A DNA stretch of 64,000 nucleotides from Gammaproteobacteria bacterium (GCA_012103455.1 WLWT01000003.1:868001-932000); one strand, 5' to 3'. Positions 1 to 9,047 are shown, numbered from the stretch's first letter. The notes: generated from the letters alone by a model not told the origin. Numbers and translations: made by a program.

Positions 1-2
1 TG

Positions 3-773
3 GTGGCGAGTTCCGTGCGGGATATTCTGGACGGCTTTCCAGGGCCGCCTGGCCGCGTTGAGACCGTGCTCGCCACTGTAGAGTTACACTATCAGACGGT
101 TTTTGTGCACGGCGATCCTGCGGTGGTGCCGTTGGATGAGAGTTTTCCGGTCGATGAAGCGCTGGCTCGCAAGCTGGTTTACACCGGCTACGTGAGTAGC
201 CGTCCGGTGTCGGTGGGGGCGGAAAATGACGGCCTGGGTGAGGTGCTTGTTTCCACCGGCGGCGGTGTGGTAGGTCAGGGGCTGGTGCGTGCGGCGGCGG
301 CGGCGCGCGCGTTGAGCGCGGTACTCGGTGAGCGAACGTGGCGGATCCTCGTGGGACACAATCTTCCGGAGGCGGATTTTCAGGCATTGCGCATGGCCTC
401 ACCGCCAGGGGTCATTGTGCAACGTAACCGAACCGATTTTTATACCCTGCTGAGGAATTGTGCGGTATCCATTTCCCAGGTGGGTTATAACACCTCGGTG
501 GACATACTGCAGGCCGGTGCCCGTGCCGTGGTGGTGCCGTTTGCGTCGGACACGCAATTAGAGCAGCAACGCCGGGCGCAACTGCTGCACGCGCGCGCGC
601 TAGCGGTGGCCATCGCGCCGCACGAGTTGTCCCCCGCGCGCCTAGCAGCGGCCGTGGACGAGGCCGCGCTGGCGCTGTCACCGGCCGATCGTAGCGGATT
701 GGCTGACATCGGATTGGCGGGCGCTGAGCGAACGGCGCGGCTGCTGGCTGGCCTACTATGCGAGCGCGGGTGA
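3..773 (+). CDS. Glycosyltransferase, MurG-like C-terminal part (5' truncated by window edge)
   Basis: The first in-frame codon is a GTG at base 3, but the reading frame is open at the left edge and the N-terminal acceptor domain is missing, so this is the C-terminal ~256 residues of a longer protein. A glycine-rich turn (STGGGVVGQGLVR), a following VGHNLPE strand and a late segment around SQVGYNTSVDILQAGARAVVVPF resemble the nucleotide-sugar-binding half of MurG/UDP-GlcNAc-type (GT-B) transferases of the COG4671 kind. The gene is followed by a polysaccharide deacetylase on the same strand, so a role in making or modifying a surface glycan is likely. The sugar and the acceptor cannot be read from the sequence. 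Confidence 0.7.
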   Translation: MASSVRDILDGFPGPPGRVETVLATVELHYQTVFVHGDPAVVPLDESFPVDEALARKLVYTGYVSSRPVSVGAENDGLGEVLVSTGGGVVGQGLVRAAAAARALSAVLGERTWRILVGHNLPEADFQALRMASPPGVIVQRNRTDFYTLLRNCAVSISQVGYNTSVDILQAGARAVVVPFASDTQLEQQRRAQLLHARALAVAIAPHELSPARLAAAVDEAALALSPADRSGLADIGLAGAERTARLLAGLLCERG

Positions 774-794
774 CGGGCGCACGGGTATGGACCC

Positions 795-1571
795 ATGAAC
801 GCAGCCGCTTGGGTTGGCTTGCAAAAGGAGTTGGAGGCATGGGCTGAGACAGGACGGTCCGTGTCCTTGTGGTGGCGCGACGATGACGCCGTGGCCGACA
901 GCCACGCCCTTCGCACCCTGACCGCCATCAGCGGCGAGTACGATGTGCCTTTGGCCATGGCGGTGATTCCGGCGCCGCTGGAAACATCGCTACCGGCTCA
1001 TCTGCGGCGTTGCCAAGCGCCGGTCTCGGTTTGCCAGCACGGTTTCGCCCATGTCAACCATGTCTTGGCGCCGCTCAAGAAGTGCGAACTCGATGCCGCC
1101 AACCCGACGCAACGCCTAAAGCAGTTGGCGGCCGGCAAAGCACAGTTGGAGGGGGCTTTTGCCGCCGCCTTCAGTCCGGTTTTGGTACCGCCGTGGAACC
1201 GTATCGCCGCGCCGCTGGCGAGCCGGTTGCACACGCTCGGTTACGCCGGTTTGTCCACCTTCGCCGAGCAGTGTTTTCCCGCCGCTGCACTGCGGCAAAA
1301 CAATTGCCATGTGGACATCATCAACTGGCGGGGCACACGTGGTTTTGTCGGGCAGGAGGCGGCTTTGGCTGCCCTCACCAGGCATCTTCGCCGGCGCCGT
1401 CAGGCGAATTTGGAGCACGGTGAGGTCACGGGCGTCCTATCGCATCATCTGGTCCACGATGAAGCGTGTTGGTTATTTCTGGATCGCCTGTGGAGCACGC
1501 TGCGCCGGTATTCGCATACCGTATTTTGCTCCCTGGCCGATCTATTCAGCCAAGACCTACCCGGAGGATGA
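795..1571 (+). CDS. Polysaccharide deacetylase family protein (NodB-like)
   Basis: This 258-residue protein carries the layout of a divalent-metal carbohydrate de-N-acetylase. An acidic WWRDDDAV motif near residue 25 would hold the catalytic base and metal aspartate. A CQHGFAHVNH motif near residue 78 would supply metal histidines. A VPPWNRI segment near residue 134 and a late SHHLVHDE segment match the remaining active-site loops. No signal peptide is seen, so it probably acts in the cytoplasm on a precursor made with the upstream glycosyltransferase. The start is an ATG 21 bases after the previous stop, and the stop abuts the next ATG (TGAATGA). The substrate is inferred only from the neighbour. 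Confidence 0.72.
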   Translation: MNAAAWVGLQKELEAWAETGRSVSLWWRDDDAVADSHALRTLTAISGEYDVPLAMAVIPAPLETSLPAHLRRCQAPVSVCQHGFAHVNHVLAPLKKCELDAANPTQRLKQLAAGKAQLEGAFAAAFSPVLVPPWNRIAAPLASRLHTLGYAGLSTFAEQCFPAAALRQNNCHVDIINWRGTRGFVGQEAALAALTRHLRRRRQANLEHGEVTGVLSHHLVHDEACWLFLDRLWSTLRRYSHTVFCSLADLFSQDLPGG

Positions 1572-2087
1572 ATGAGCAGTGAGATAACCGGCGAGTTGCG
1601 CTATCCCATGAGCGCTCTGCTCCCGGATATGAGCCGTGCCGGGCTCGGCCTGCTCGCCACCGCACTCATGCTTGCGCATTTGCCTTTGGACTCGGTTGCA
1701 TTTGCCGCGTTTACCGTGCTCGGCATGACATTTGCTTGTTTTGGGCTCTTGACCGCATGGCGCGGGCGGCTGAGAATTCGCGTCTCCCCCGAAGCAGTAT
1801 TCGTCAACCCTGGCGCGAAGTGTCTTGAACGGGGCCGGCTTAGTGGATTCAGGCTCGATTATTATTCTACGCGCCGCGATCGCGAAGGGGGATGGATGCA
1901 GCTAACGCTGATAGATGTTAACGGCGTGCGTGTTCAAGTGGACTCCCGGCTTGACGGTTTTCATGGCTTCGTTGCGTCTTCCTTGCTTTGCGCTAAGAGT
2001 AACCAACTCGATCTGAGTCCGGCTACACTGGCTAATTTAAGCGCGATGGGACTCGCTAGCTCCGAGGGCGGAGATCCAGGTTCATGA
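1572..2087 (+). CDS. Small membrane protein of unknown function
   Basis: I do not recognise this 171-residue protein. Residues ~17-60 form two hydrophobic segments (AGLGLLATALMLAHLPL and FAAFTVLGMTFACFGLLTAW), followed by a basic RGRLRIRV stretch and a soluble C-terminal domain of about 100 residues that looks like a small beta-rich, PH-like module. It starts directly after the deacetylase stop. Its own stop overlaps the ABC ATPase start by four bases (ATGA), so it is translationally coupled to both and belongs to the same operon. The context suggests a role in envelope glycan or peptide handling. No function is assigned. Confidence 0.6.
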   Translation: MSSEITGELRYPMSALLPDMSRAGLGLLATALMLAHLPLDSVAFAAFTVLGMTFACFGLLTAWRGRLRIRVSPEAVFVNPGAKCLERGRLSGFRLDYYSTRRDREGGWMQLTLIDVNGVRVQVDSRLDGFHGFVASSLLCAKSNQLDLSPATLANLSAMGLASSEGGDPGS

Positions 2088-3967
2088 ACAATCTCTTGGA
2101 GGTGCATGATTTACAGGTGGAGTTCCAACTTCACCAACAGGGTTCTGTTCATGCGGTAAGAGGGGTGAGTTTCAGGGTACGGCCTGGATCCACAGTGGCA
2201 TTGGTCGGTGAATCGGGCTCGGGCAAGTCGGTGATTTCCCAGAGCATCATGGGCATCTTGCCGCAAGCTGCCCGCATAACGGGCGGCTCTATACTGTTCA
2301 ATGACGGCAACAGCGATGTTGTCGATATCGCTAAGTTGGATGCCGATGGCTCCGAGATGCGTGATATTCGCGGTGGCCGCATTTCGATGATCTTCCAGGA
2401 GCCGATGACATCGCTATCGCCGCTGCATACGATAGGTTCGCAAATTCAAGAGGCCGTGCTCTTGCACCGTTCGGTCTCTGATGCCGAGGCGCGGGAGTTG
2501 GCGGGCGATATGTTGCGCATGGTGGGATTTCCCGCTCCGCCGCGCGCGCTTAGGACCTACCCGTTCGAATTGTCCGGCGGCCTGCGCCAGCGCGCCATGA
2601 TCGCTATGGCTCTCATCTGTCACCCCGCGCTTTTGATCGCCGATGAGCCCACCACCGCGCTGGATGTGACCATTCAAGCGCAAACGCTCAAGCTCATAGG
2701 TGATTTGCAGACTGAACTCGGCATGGCGATGTTGCTGATTACCCATGATCTAGGTGTGGTTGCCAATATGGCCGATGAGGTCGTGGTGGTTTATCACGGC
2801 GATCTCATCGAGCGCGGAAATGTGGCGGATATCTTCGGCTCGCCCAAGCACGATTACCTCAAAGCGTTGATGCGCGCGGTGCCGCGCATGGGGATGGCGG
2901 GGGGCGAACGCCTGACACCGATACGGGAAGTTGCGCGGGTGGAGGACAGTCATCTAGACCGCAAGCAGCCCTGGACGGAGGTAGACGAAGCGGCGGGTCC
3001 TTTGCTGGATGTGCGCAACGTACGCAAGAGCTTCAGGGTGCGCAGCCAAGGCATGTTCGCCAGTGGGGGGTCGCTGGTGCCGGCGCTTAACGACGTGAGC
3101 CTCTACATCGCACGGGGCGAGTGCCTGGGGCTGGTGGGAGAGAGCGGTTGCGGCAAGACCACGCTCAGCAAGATCATCCTGCGGGTATTAGAGGCGGATA
3201 CCGGCGAGATCACCTATAACGATCGTGGCAAGCTGGTGGATCTGCGGGCGCTTAGCGATGATGAGTTGATCACCTACAGGCGCAAGATTCAGTTCGTCTT
3301 CCAAGATCCGGTGAGTTCGCTCAATCCGCGGATGACGGTGTTCGACATCATCAGTGAGCCACTGACTATCCACGGTATGCAAAGCCGGGAGCAACGCGTC
3401 GAAGTGGTCAAAGAACTGATGCGGCATGTGGGTCTGGACCCGCGCTTCCTGGCCCGCTATCCACACAGCTTCAGCGGCGGTCAGCGCCAACGCATAGGTA
3501 TTGCTAGGGCGCTCGCTCTAGGGCCTGAATTGCTTATCTGTGATGAGCCGGTATCGGCACTGGATGTATCGGTACAAGCACAGATTTTAAATCTGCTAAA
3601 AGATCTGCAAAGCGAACTCAGCCTGACTTATCTATTTATTTCCCACAACCTGGCGGTGGTTGACTATATGGCTGATCGTATTGCCGTCATGTGCCAGGGG
3701 CACTTGGTGGAAACGGCGCACAGGGAAGCGATATTCGCTGATCCGGTTCATCCGTATACCAAAGCCCTGCTGAACGCAGTGCCGCGGGCTGAACTCGACC
3801 AGCCGCTTGATTTGGCTGCGCTCATGGAGGGCAAAGCTTCCGATCCGTCCGCATGGCCTGCGCCTTTTGGTGTGACTGGCGGGACCACACCGTCGCTCGT
3901 GCAAGTGAGTGAAGGACATTACGTGCGCGCCGAGCCCTCTATTGTTGCGGAGACCCACGCATCATGA
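2084..3967 (+). CDS. yejF: Peptide ABC transporter, fused double ATP-binding protein (YejF type)
   Basis: A 627-residue protein with two complete ABC ATPase domains in tandem, as in YejF/DppDF-type peptide importers. Domain 1 (~1-280) has Walker A GESGSGKS, signature LSGGLRQR, Walker B LLIADEPTTALDVT and H-loop LLITHD. Domain 2 (~305-600) has GESGCGKT, FSGGQRQR, LLICDEPVSALDVS and LFISHN. Each domain carries the C-terminal oligopeptide/dipeptide-type extension (HPYTKALLNAVP in domain 2). It would energise import of peptides through the two permeases encoded downstream. It overlaps the preceding gene by four bases and the binding-protein gene by four bases (ATGA both times), so all are one transcript. 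Confidence 0.9.
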   Translation: MNNLLEVHDLQVEFQLHQQGSVHAVRGVSFRVRPGSTVALVGESGSGKSVISQSIMGILPQAARITGGSILFNDGNSDVVDIAKLDADGSEMRDIRGGRISMIFQEPMTSLSPLHTIGSQIQEAVLLHRSVSDAEARELAGDMLRMVGFPAPPRALRTYPFELSGGLRQRAMIAMALICHPALLIADEPTTALDVTIQAQTLKLIGDLQTELGMAMLLITHDLGVVANMADEVVVVYHGDLIERGNVADIFGSPKHDYLKALMRAVPRMGMAGGERLTPIREVARVEDSHLDRKQPWTEVDEAAGPLLDVRNVRKSFRVRSQGMFASGGSLVPALNDVSLYIARGECLGLVGESGCGKTTLSKIILRVLEADTGEITYNDRGKLVDLRALSDDELITYRRKIQFVFQDPVSSLNPRMTVFDIISEPLTIHGMQSREQRVEVVKELMRHVGLDPRFLARYPHSFSGGQRQRIGIARALALGPELLICDEPVSALDVSVQAQILNLLKDLQSELSLTYLFISHNLAVVDYMADRIAVMCQGHLVETAHREAIFADPVHPYTKALLNAVPRAELDQPLDLAALMEGKASDPSAWPAPFGVTGGTTPSLVQVSEGHYVRAEPSIVAETHAS

Positions 3968-6063
3968 TGTACGAAACACTTACACGCACCTGTTGGGCAC
4001 CTCTAAAAATGCACTTTTTCCGCGATTGCGGCGTCAGCGCCATGCTCGAATCCTCATGTATCACCTATACACTGCGGTTGCGCGCGCGGTGCTTCCTTGC
4101 ACTCACGAAAAAATTACTATTTTTAGAGGCGCCCTATTGTCTTGCTGTTCTTGCCGTCCTCTCGTTCCACGGGCCGGCGGCCGCGCTCGAGTACAGCGAG
4201 TCGCCGGCTCTCAAAGAGTTGGTGGATGCGGGCAAGCTGCCCCCGCTCGAAGAGCGCCTTCCGTCCGTGCCCCGTGTGGTGAACCTCGAAGGAGAGGGAC
4301 AGGCCGTGGGGCGCCACGGTGGAGAGCTGCGTGTGCTGATGGGGCGCTCCAAGGATGTGCGCATGATGGTTGTCTACGGCTATGCGCGGCTGCTTACCTA
4401 TAACGAGAACTTCGACTTGGAACCCGATCTCCTGGAGAAGGTCGAGGTGCAGGGCGAGCGCCAATTTACCCTGTATCTGCGTCCCGGTCATAGATGGTCC
4501 GATGGGCGCCCGTTCACGGCGGAGGCATTTCGCTTCTGGTGGGAAGATATCGCCAATCACGATGAGATATCTCCCGTGGGACCGCCGAAGAAGATGATAG
4601 TGGACGGCGAAAAACCGAAGTTCGATGTGCTGAACGAGACTACAGTGCGTTACACCTGGTCAAAACCCAATCCTTTTTTCTTGCCGGCCCTGGCCGGAAC
4701 CAGGCCACTTTATATCTATGCGCCCAAGCACTACCTCAAGAAGTATCACAAGTCCTATACCGAGGCGCAGAAGATAGAAAAACGAGTGAAAGCGACTAAA
4801 GCGCCCAGTTGGGCGGCCTTGTTCAACCGTAAGTTTCGCCCGTATAAATTCAAAAGCCCCAAGCTGCCGACCTTGCAGCCCTGGCGCAATACGGTCAAGG
4901 GTCCATCACAGCGCTTTGTCTTCGAGCGCAATGCTTATTATCACCGGGTTGACGCCAAGGGCCAGCAGCTTCCTTATATAGACCGGGTGATCATGAATAT
5001 TGCTGCGGGCAAGCTGATCCCGGCCAAAGTAGGAGCGGGTGAAGCGGACCTGCAGGCGCGTCATTTGAAGTTCAGCGACTACACTTATTTGAAGGGTAGC
5101 GAGAAGCGTACGCAGAACGATGTGCGTTTGTGGTCTACTACCAAGGGCGCCCACGTAGCGCTGTTTCCTAATTTGAATGTCGAAGATCCGGTGTGGAGGA
5201 CGCTGGTGCGGGATGTGCGCTTTCGCCGTGCCCTGTCGCTAGGGATCAACCGCCGCGAGATCAATCAAGTCATTTATTACGGTTTGGCCACCGAAGGTAA
5301 CAATTCGGTGACCGCCAGTTGCCCGCTTTACCGCTCTGAATACGTCACCGCATGGGCTGATTTCGATCTGCCAAGGGCAAACGCGCTGCTTGACGAATTG
5401 GGTTTGGACAAGCGCGATGACCGGGGGCTGCGTTTGCTTGCGGATGGCCGCACCATGACGGTGGTCGTAGAGACCGCCGGCGAAGATACCGAGCAAACGG
5501 ACGTGCTGGAGTTGATCCACGATTCGTGGCTTCAGCTAGGTATTAAATTATTCACCAAACCCATGCAGCGCGAAGTGTTTCGCAATCGCATATTTGCCGG
5601 CGAGACGTTGATGGCGGTGTGGGGGGGTCTCGAGAACGGAGTACCTACGGCGAACATCTCGCCGGCGGCGCTCGCCCCCACCAGTCAGCAGCAATTGCAG
5701 TGGCCGAAGTGGGGACAGCACTTCGAGACCGGAGGTAAGTCCGGTGAAAGTGTGGATATGCAATATCCACAACGGTTGATGGAACTCAACCGGCGGTGGA
5801 TTAGCGCAAGCGATGAGAAAAGCCGTGCAGACATTTGGCGCGAGATGCTGAGCATTCATGCCGATCAGGTTTATTCTTTTGGTTTGGTCCAAGAGGTGCC
5901 GCAGCCCGTGGTGGTCAGCCGCCGGCTGCGTAACGTTCCCAAGAGCGGCATCTACAATTGGGAGCCGGGCGCGCATTTCGGTATTTATAGACCGGATACT
6001 TTTTGGTTTGACCAAACCGATGCATCGCGTCTTGCCGGGACCGTCCAAGGAAGTTCCGGCTGA
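3964..6063 (+). CDS. yejA: Peptide ABC transporter periplasmic binding protein (YejA type), signal peptide split by an inserted element
   Basis: The body (from ~residue 75) is a family-5 extracellular solute-binding protein: RWSDGRPFTAEAFRFWWEDI, VLNETTVRYTW and a C-terminal lobe rich in aromatic residues. It would deliver peptides to the YejBE-type permeases. The start ATG at 3964 overlaps the ATPase stop and has a GGAG 11 bases upstream. After only ten residues (MMYETLTRTC) the frame enters a 140 bp MITE (3995-4134), which is open in this frame and adds ~48 residues. The hydrophobic core CLAVLAVLSFHGPAAA follows the element. Removing 144 bp (element plus a 4 bp putative target duplication) fuses MMYETLTRTC directly to CLAVLAVLSF in frame, a normal Sec signal peptide. 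Whether the present long leader still exports the protein is open; an internal ATG at 4042 could start a shorter leader. Confidence 0.85.
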   Translation: MMYETLTRTCWAPLKMHFFRDCGVSAMLESSCITYTLRLRARCFLALTKKLLFLEAPYCLAVLAVLSFHGPAAALEYSESPALKELVDAGKLPPLEERLPSVPRVVNLEGEGQAVGRHGGELRVLMGRSKDVRMMVVYGYARLLTYNENFDLEPDLLEKVEVQGERQFTLYLRPGHRWSDGRPFTAEAFRFWWEDIANHDEISPVGPPKKMIVDGEKPKFDVLNETTVRYTWSKPNPFFLPALAGTRPLYIYAPKHYLKKYHKSYTEAQKIEKRVKATKAPSWAALFNRKFRPYKFKSPKLPTLQPWRNTVKGPSQRFVFERNAYYHRVDAKGQQLPYIDRVIMNIAAGKLIPAKVGAGEADLQARHLKFSDYTYLKGSEKRTQNDVRLWSTTKGAHVALFPNLNVEDPVWRTLVRDVRFRRALSLGINRREINQVIYYGLATEGNNSVTASCPLYRSEYVTAWADFDLPRANALLDELGLDKRDDRGLRLLADGRTMTVVVETAGEDTEQTDVLELIHDSWLQLGIKLFTKPMQREVFRNRIFAGETLMAVWGGLENGVPTANISPAALAPTSQQQLQWPKWGQHFETGGKSGESVDMQYPQRLMELNRRWISASDEKSRADIWREMLSIHADQVYSFGLVQEVPQPVVVSRRLRNVPKSGIYNWEPGAHFGIYRPDTFWFDQTDASRLAGTVQGSSG
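3995..4134 (+). mobile_element. MITE-like element, copy 1 (inside yejA signal peptide)
   Basis: A 140 bp non-coding element bounded by inverted termini: GGGCACCTCTAAAAAT on the left and ATTTTTAGAGGCGCCC on the right. The inverted similarity extends imperfectly to about 35 bp at each end. The interior is shared with the copies at 9070, 16383, 22650 and 46138. The flanks are TGTT and TATT, three of four matching, compatible with a 4 bp target duplication of the IS5 type. It has no transposase and so would be mobilised in trans. This copy lies in the same orientation as the one at 16383. Confidence 0.85.
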
Positions 6064-7061
6064 TGTTTCGCTACCTCATCCATCGCATCTTGGTGATGGT
6101 GCCCACGTTGTTGGTCATCAGCGCTTTGATATTCGTGATTATCCAGTTGCCTGAAGGCGACTATTTGGATACCTACATCGCGGAATTGGAAGCGCAAGGC
6201 GAGAGTGTAAGCGCGGAGAAGCTGGCGCATTTACGCAAGACCTATAAGCTGGATTTGCCACCATGGCAACAATATTTCTACTGGCTAGGCGGACTCTTAC
6301 AAGGCGATCTGGGGTGGTCATTCGAATATAGTCTGCCGGTTAACGAGGTGGTGGGCGATCGGCTGTTCTTGTCCTTCGTGGTGTCGTTCTCCACCATCGT
6401 GTTCACCTGGCTGGTCGCCTTTCCCATCGGCGTCTATTCGGCCACTCACCAGTACAGTTGGGGGGACTACGGTCTTACGTTTATCGGGTTTCTGGGCCTG
6501 GCAACGCCGAACTTCTTATTGGCACTGGTGTTGTTGTATGTGGCGAACGTGTATTTCGGCACGTCCATAGGCGGCCTGATGGACCCCTCCTTCGTGGGGC
6601 AGCCGATGAGCTGGGCTAAATTCCTGTCCGTGCTCGAACATCTTTGGATCCCGGTAGTGGTGATCGGCACTTCCGGAACGGCGGGCATGATCCGCCGCCT
6701 GCGGGCCAACCTGCTGGATGAATTGCAAAAACAGTACGTGACCACCGGCCGTGCCAAGGGGCTGCCACCTATGCGGCTGTTGGCAAAATATCCGCTGCGC
6801 ATGGCATTGAATCCTTTTGTTGCCGACATCGGTAATTTGTTGCCGCAAGTGGTCTCCGGCGCCGCTATCGTGTCCGTGGTGCTGTCTTTGCCCACTACCG
6901 GCCCTATGTTGCTGGACGCTTTGCGCTCGCAGGATATGTATCTCGCAGGTTCGTTCCTGATGTTCTTATCGCTGCTGACCGTTATCGGCATGTTCTTGTC
7001 GGATATTGCGTTGGCGGCTCTGGATCCGCGTATCCGCCTGCAGGGAGGAACGCGGCGGTGA
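6063..7061 (+). CDS. yejB: Peptide ABC transporter permease (YejB type)
   Basis: A 332-residue inner-membrane permease. The N-terminal helix (MVPTLLVISALIFVIIQL) followed by a long periplasmic loop is typical of DppB/YejB proteins. Further helices run through VSFSTIVFTWLVAFPIGV, GFLGLATPNFLLALVLLYV and the C-terminal LMFLSLLTVIGMFLSDIAL. The cytoplasmic coupling segment around VTTGRAKGLPPMRLLAKYPLRMALNP is the EAA-type loop that docks on the ATPase. The start ATG shares its A with the TGA stop of the binding protein (TGATG), and the stop overlaps the next permease start, so the transporter subunits are translationally coupled. Confidence 0.9.
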   Translation: MFRYLIHRILVMVPTLLVISALIFVIIQLPEGDYLDTYIAELEAQGESVSAEKLAHLRKTYKLDLPPWQQYFYWLGGLLQGDLGWSFEYSLPVNEVVGDRLFLSFVVSFSTIVFTWLVAFPIGVYSATHQYSWGDYGLTFIGFLGLATPNFLLALVLLYVANVYFGTSIGGLMDPSFVGQPMSWAKFLSVLEHLWIPVVVIGTSGTAGMIRRLRANLLDELQKQYVTTGRAKGLPPMRLLAKYPLRMALNPFVADIGNLLPQVVSGAAIVSVVLSLPTTGPMLLDALRSQDMYLAGSFLMFLSLLTVIGMFLSDIALAALDPRIRLQGGTRR

Positions 7062-8242
7062 GTGCTAGTGTGGGTGGACTGCAAGGAGAGTACCTCGATC
7101 ACTATGTTACCGAGAAGCCATTCGATCCCCAATCCATTGAAGCACTGACCGAGGAGCAGGAACGCTATTATCTGGCGTCGCAGTGGATGATGATGTGGTG
7201 GCGTCTTAAACGTCACCGTTTAGCTGTAGGCTCCGGGCTGGTGCTCGCCATCATGTACTTTTCCATCCTGGTGAGTGAGCCCTTATCGCCGTATAACCTG
7301 CATACCCGCAATACGGAGTTCATCTACGCACCACCGCAAGCGGTGAATTTTTTTCATGAAGGCGAGTTCGTAGGGCCATTCGTTTACGGCTTGGACTACC
7401 GGCTGAACATGGAGAACTTGAAGCGAGAGTACACCCTCAATCCGGAAAAAGTGGACCGTATCCGGTTCTTTTGCTCCGGCGATGAGTACCGCTTCTGGGG
7501 GATATTCAAGGGCGATTTCCATTTGATTTGTCCGGCTTCAGGCGGCACTTTATTCCTGTTGGGCACCGATCGGTTGGGGCGGGATATTTTTTCCAGAATC
7601 ATCTACGGGGCCCGCATCTCGCTGACTATAGGGCTGGTGGGGATCACCATCAGCTTTATCATCGGCCTGACGCTAGGCGGTCTGGCGGGTTACTACGGAG
7701 GCTGGGTCGATAACGTGGTGCAGCGTTTGATAGAGATCATTCGCTCATTTCCCGAGTTGCCGCTGTGGATGGCACTGTCCGCGGCGCTGCCTGTTACTTG
7801 GAGTCCGCTTGGGGTCTTCGTCGGTATTACCGTGATTTTAGGTCTTATCGACTGGACTGGGTTGGCCCGCGCCGTGCGCTCCAAGTTGCTTGCTCTTAGA
7901 GAAGAGGATTTTTGCACTGCCGCGGTTTTGATGGGAGCGAAGCCACGGCGGGTTATCGCCCGCCATCTTCTACCGAATTTCATGAGCCATCTGATCGCCT
8001 CGGCGACGTTGTCGATTCCGGCCATGATCTTGGGCGAAACAGCCCTCAGTTTCCTAGGCCTCGGCTTGCGCCCACCGATCACGAGCTGGGGCGTGCTCCT
8101 GAATGAAGCTCAAAATATCAATGCAGTCGCACTTTATCCGTGGCTCATGTTGCCGGTGGTGCCGGTTATTATCGCTGTGTTAGCCTTTAACTTCCTAGGC
8201 GATGGTCTGCGTGACGCAGCCGATCCTTATAAGACGCTTTAG
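7058..8242 (+). CDS. yejE: Peptide ABC transporter permease (YejE type)
   Basis: A 394-residue second permease of the peptide importer. The cytoplasmic N-terminus ends in LTEEQERYYLASQWMMMWWRLKRHRLA, followed by helix 1 and a large periplasmic insert (~residues 85-165), the length that separates YejE from shorter DppC proteins. The core helices (ISLTIGLVGITISFIIGLTLGGLAGYYGG and onward) and the coupling loop FCTAAVLMGAKPRRVIARHLLPN follow. The C-terminus keeps the SFLGLGLRPPITSWGVLL and FNFLGDGLRDAADP motifs of this family. It starts with GTG inside the end of yejB (GTGA overlap). A 16 bp tandem duplication covers its stop codon. Confidence 0.9.
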   Translation: MSASVGGLQGEYLDHYVTEKPFDPQSIEALTEEQERYYLASQWMMMWWRLKRHRLAVGSGLVLAIMYFSILVSEPLSPYNLHTRNTEFIYAPPQAVNFFHEGEFVGPFVYGLDYRLNMENLKREYTLNPEKVDRIRFFCSGDEYRFWGIFKGDFHLICPASGGTLFLLGTDRLGRDIFSRIIYGARISLTIGLVGITISFIIGLTLGGLAGYYGGWVDNVVQRLIEIIRSFPELPLWMALSAALPVTWSPLGVFVGITVILGLIDWTGLARAVRSKLLALREEDFCTAAVLMGAKPRRVIARHLLPNFMSHLIASATLSIPAMILGETALSFLGLGLRPPITSWGVLLNEAQNINAVALYPWLMLPVVPVIIAVLAFNFLGDGLRDAADPYKTL

Positions 8243-8259
8243 CTACAAGACGCTTTAGC
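8228..8259. repeat. 16 bp tandem duplication over the yejE stop codon
   Basis: TATAAGACGCTTTAGC is followed immediately by TACAAGACGCTTTAGC. The first unit contains the last codons and the TAG stop of yejE, so the second unit repeats the end of the gene downstream. The 170 bp to crp otherwise holds a stretch (about 8280-8370) that is open in one frame but that I cannot assign to any gene. Confidence 0.8.
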
Positions 8260-8411
8260 CAGATCGCAAGGAAGCGGCAGGTGTTCTACATCGACACGGG
8301 GCTGATGCTCGCCTACGCTCGGGGACTAAAAACCACGTCCCGCACGCCTACCCTGCTGTGGGAGGCTTGATAAGGGACTAGCATAAGTTCGCAATTGAGG
8401 GATGGAGAATC

Positions 8412-9047
8412 ATGGCTATCTCCCCTGAAAGCCAGCGGAGTGTGGGTCTGGATCGCTTCTTGGATCATTGTCATCGGAGACACTTTCCGGTCAAGTCGGC
8501 GATTATCAATGCTGGCGATCACTCCGATGAACTCTATTACCTAATCAGCGGCTCGGTGTCGGTTGTTATAGAAGACGACGACGGGCACGAAATCATCCTC
8601 GCTTATCTTAATGCCGGCGATTTTTTCGGCGAGATAGGCATGTTCGACGAGAAACATGAGCGCAGCGCCTGGGTGCGTGCACGCGCCAAGTGTGAGGTCG
8701 CCTCCATCAGCTATGAGCGCCTGCGCACCTTGGCTGCGGAGTACCCTGACATATTGTTCGCCATGCTCTCGCAGTTAGCTCTTCGGCTACGCAACACTAG
8801 CCGTAAAGTCGGCGATCTCGCTTTCACTGATGTGTCCGGACGGGTGGCATGGGCGTTATTGGACCTTTGCCAACAACCCGATGCGATGACGCATCCCGAT
8901 GGCATGCAGATCAAGATAACGCGCCAAGAACTAGGGCGAATTGCCGGGTGTTCGCGGGAGATGGTGGGACGAGTGCTGAAGAACTTGGAGGAGCAGCATC
9001 TCATCACCGCTGCGGGTAAAACAATAGTCGTGTTCGGGGCGCGCTAA
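8412..9047 (+). CDS. crp: cAMP receptor protein (Crp/Vfr)
   Basis: A 211-residue global regulator that binds DNA when loaded with cAMP. It aligns end to end with E. coli Crp. The cAMP pocket is intact: GDFFGEIGMFDEKHERSAWVRA holds the GE and RS residues that contact the phosphate and ribose, and the C-helix LRLRNTSRKVGDLAF has the threonine-serine pair that contacts adenine. The DNA-reading helix is in the block TRQELGRIAGCSREMVGRVLKNLE, and the C-terminus GKTIVVFGAR is conserved. The start ATG follows GAGGGATGGAGAATC. It faces trpC, an old gammaproteobacterial adjacency, with a MITE between the two. A membrane adenylate cyclase that could supply its ligand lies at 51748. Confidence 0.96.
   Translation: MAISPESQRSVGLDRFLDHCHRRHFPVKSAIINAGDHSDELYYLISGSVSVVIEDDDGHEIILAYLNAGDFFGEIGMFDEKHERSAWVRARAKCEVASISYERLRTLAAEYPDILFAMLSQLALRLRNTSRKVGDLAFTDVSGRVAWALLDLCQQPDAMTHPDGMQIKITRQELGRIAGCSREMVGRVLKNLEEQHLITAAGKTIVVFGAR

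Noticed and set aside
8280..8370. Open stretch between yejE and crp as a gene fragment
   Set aside because: About 30 codons are open but match no family I know, so no call is made beyond noting it.
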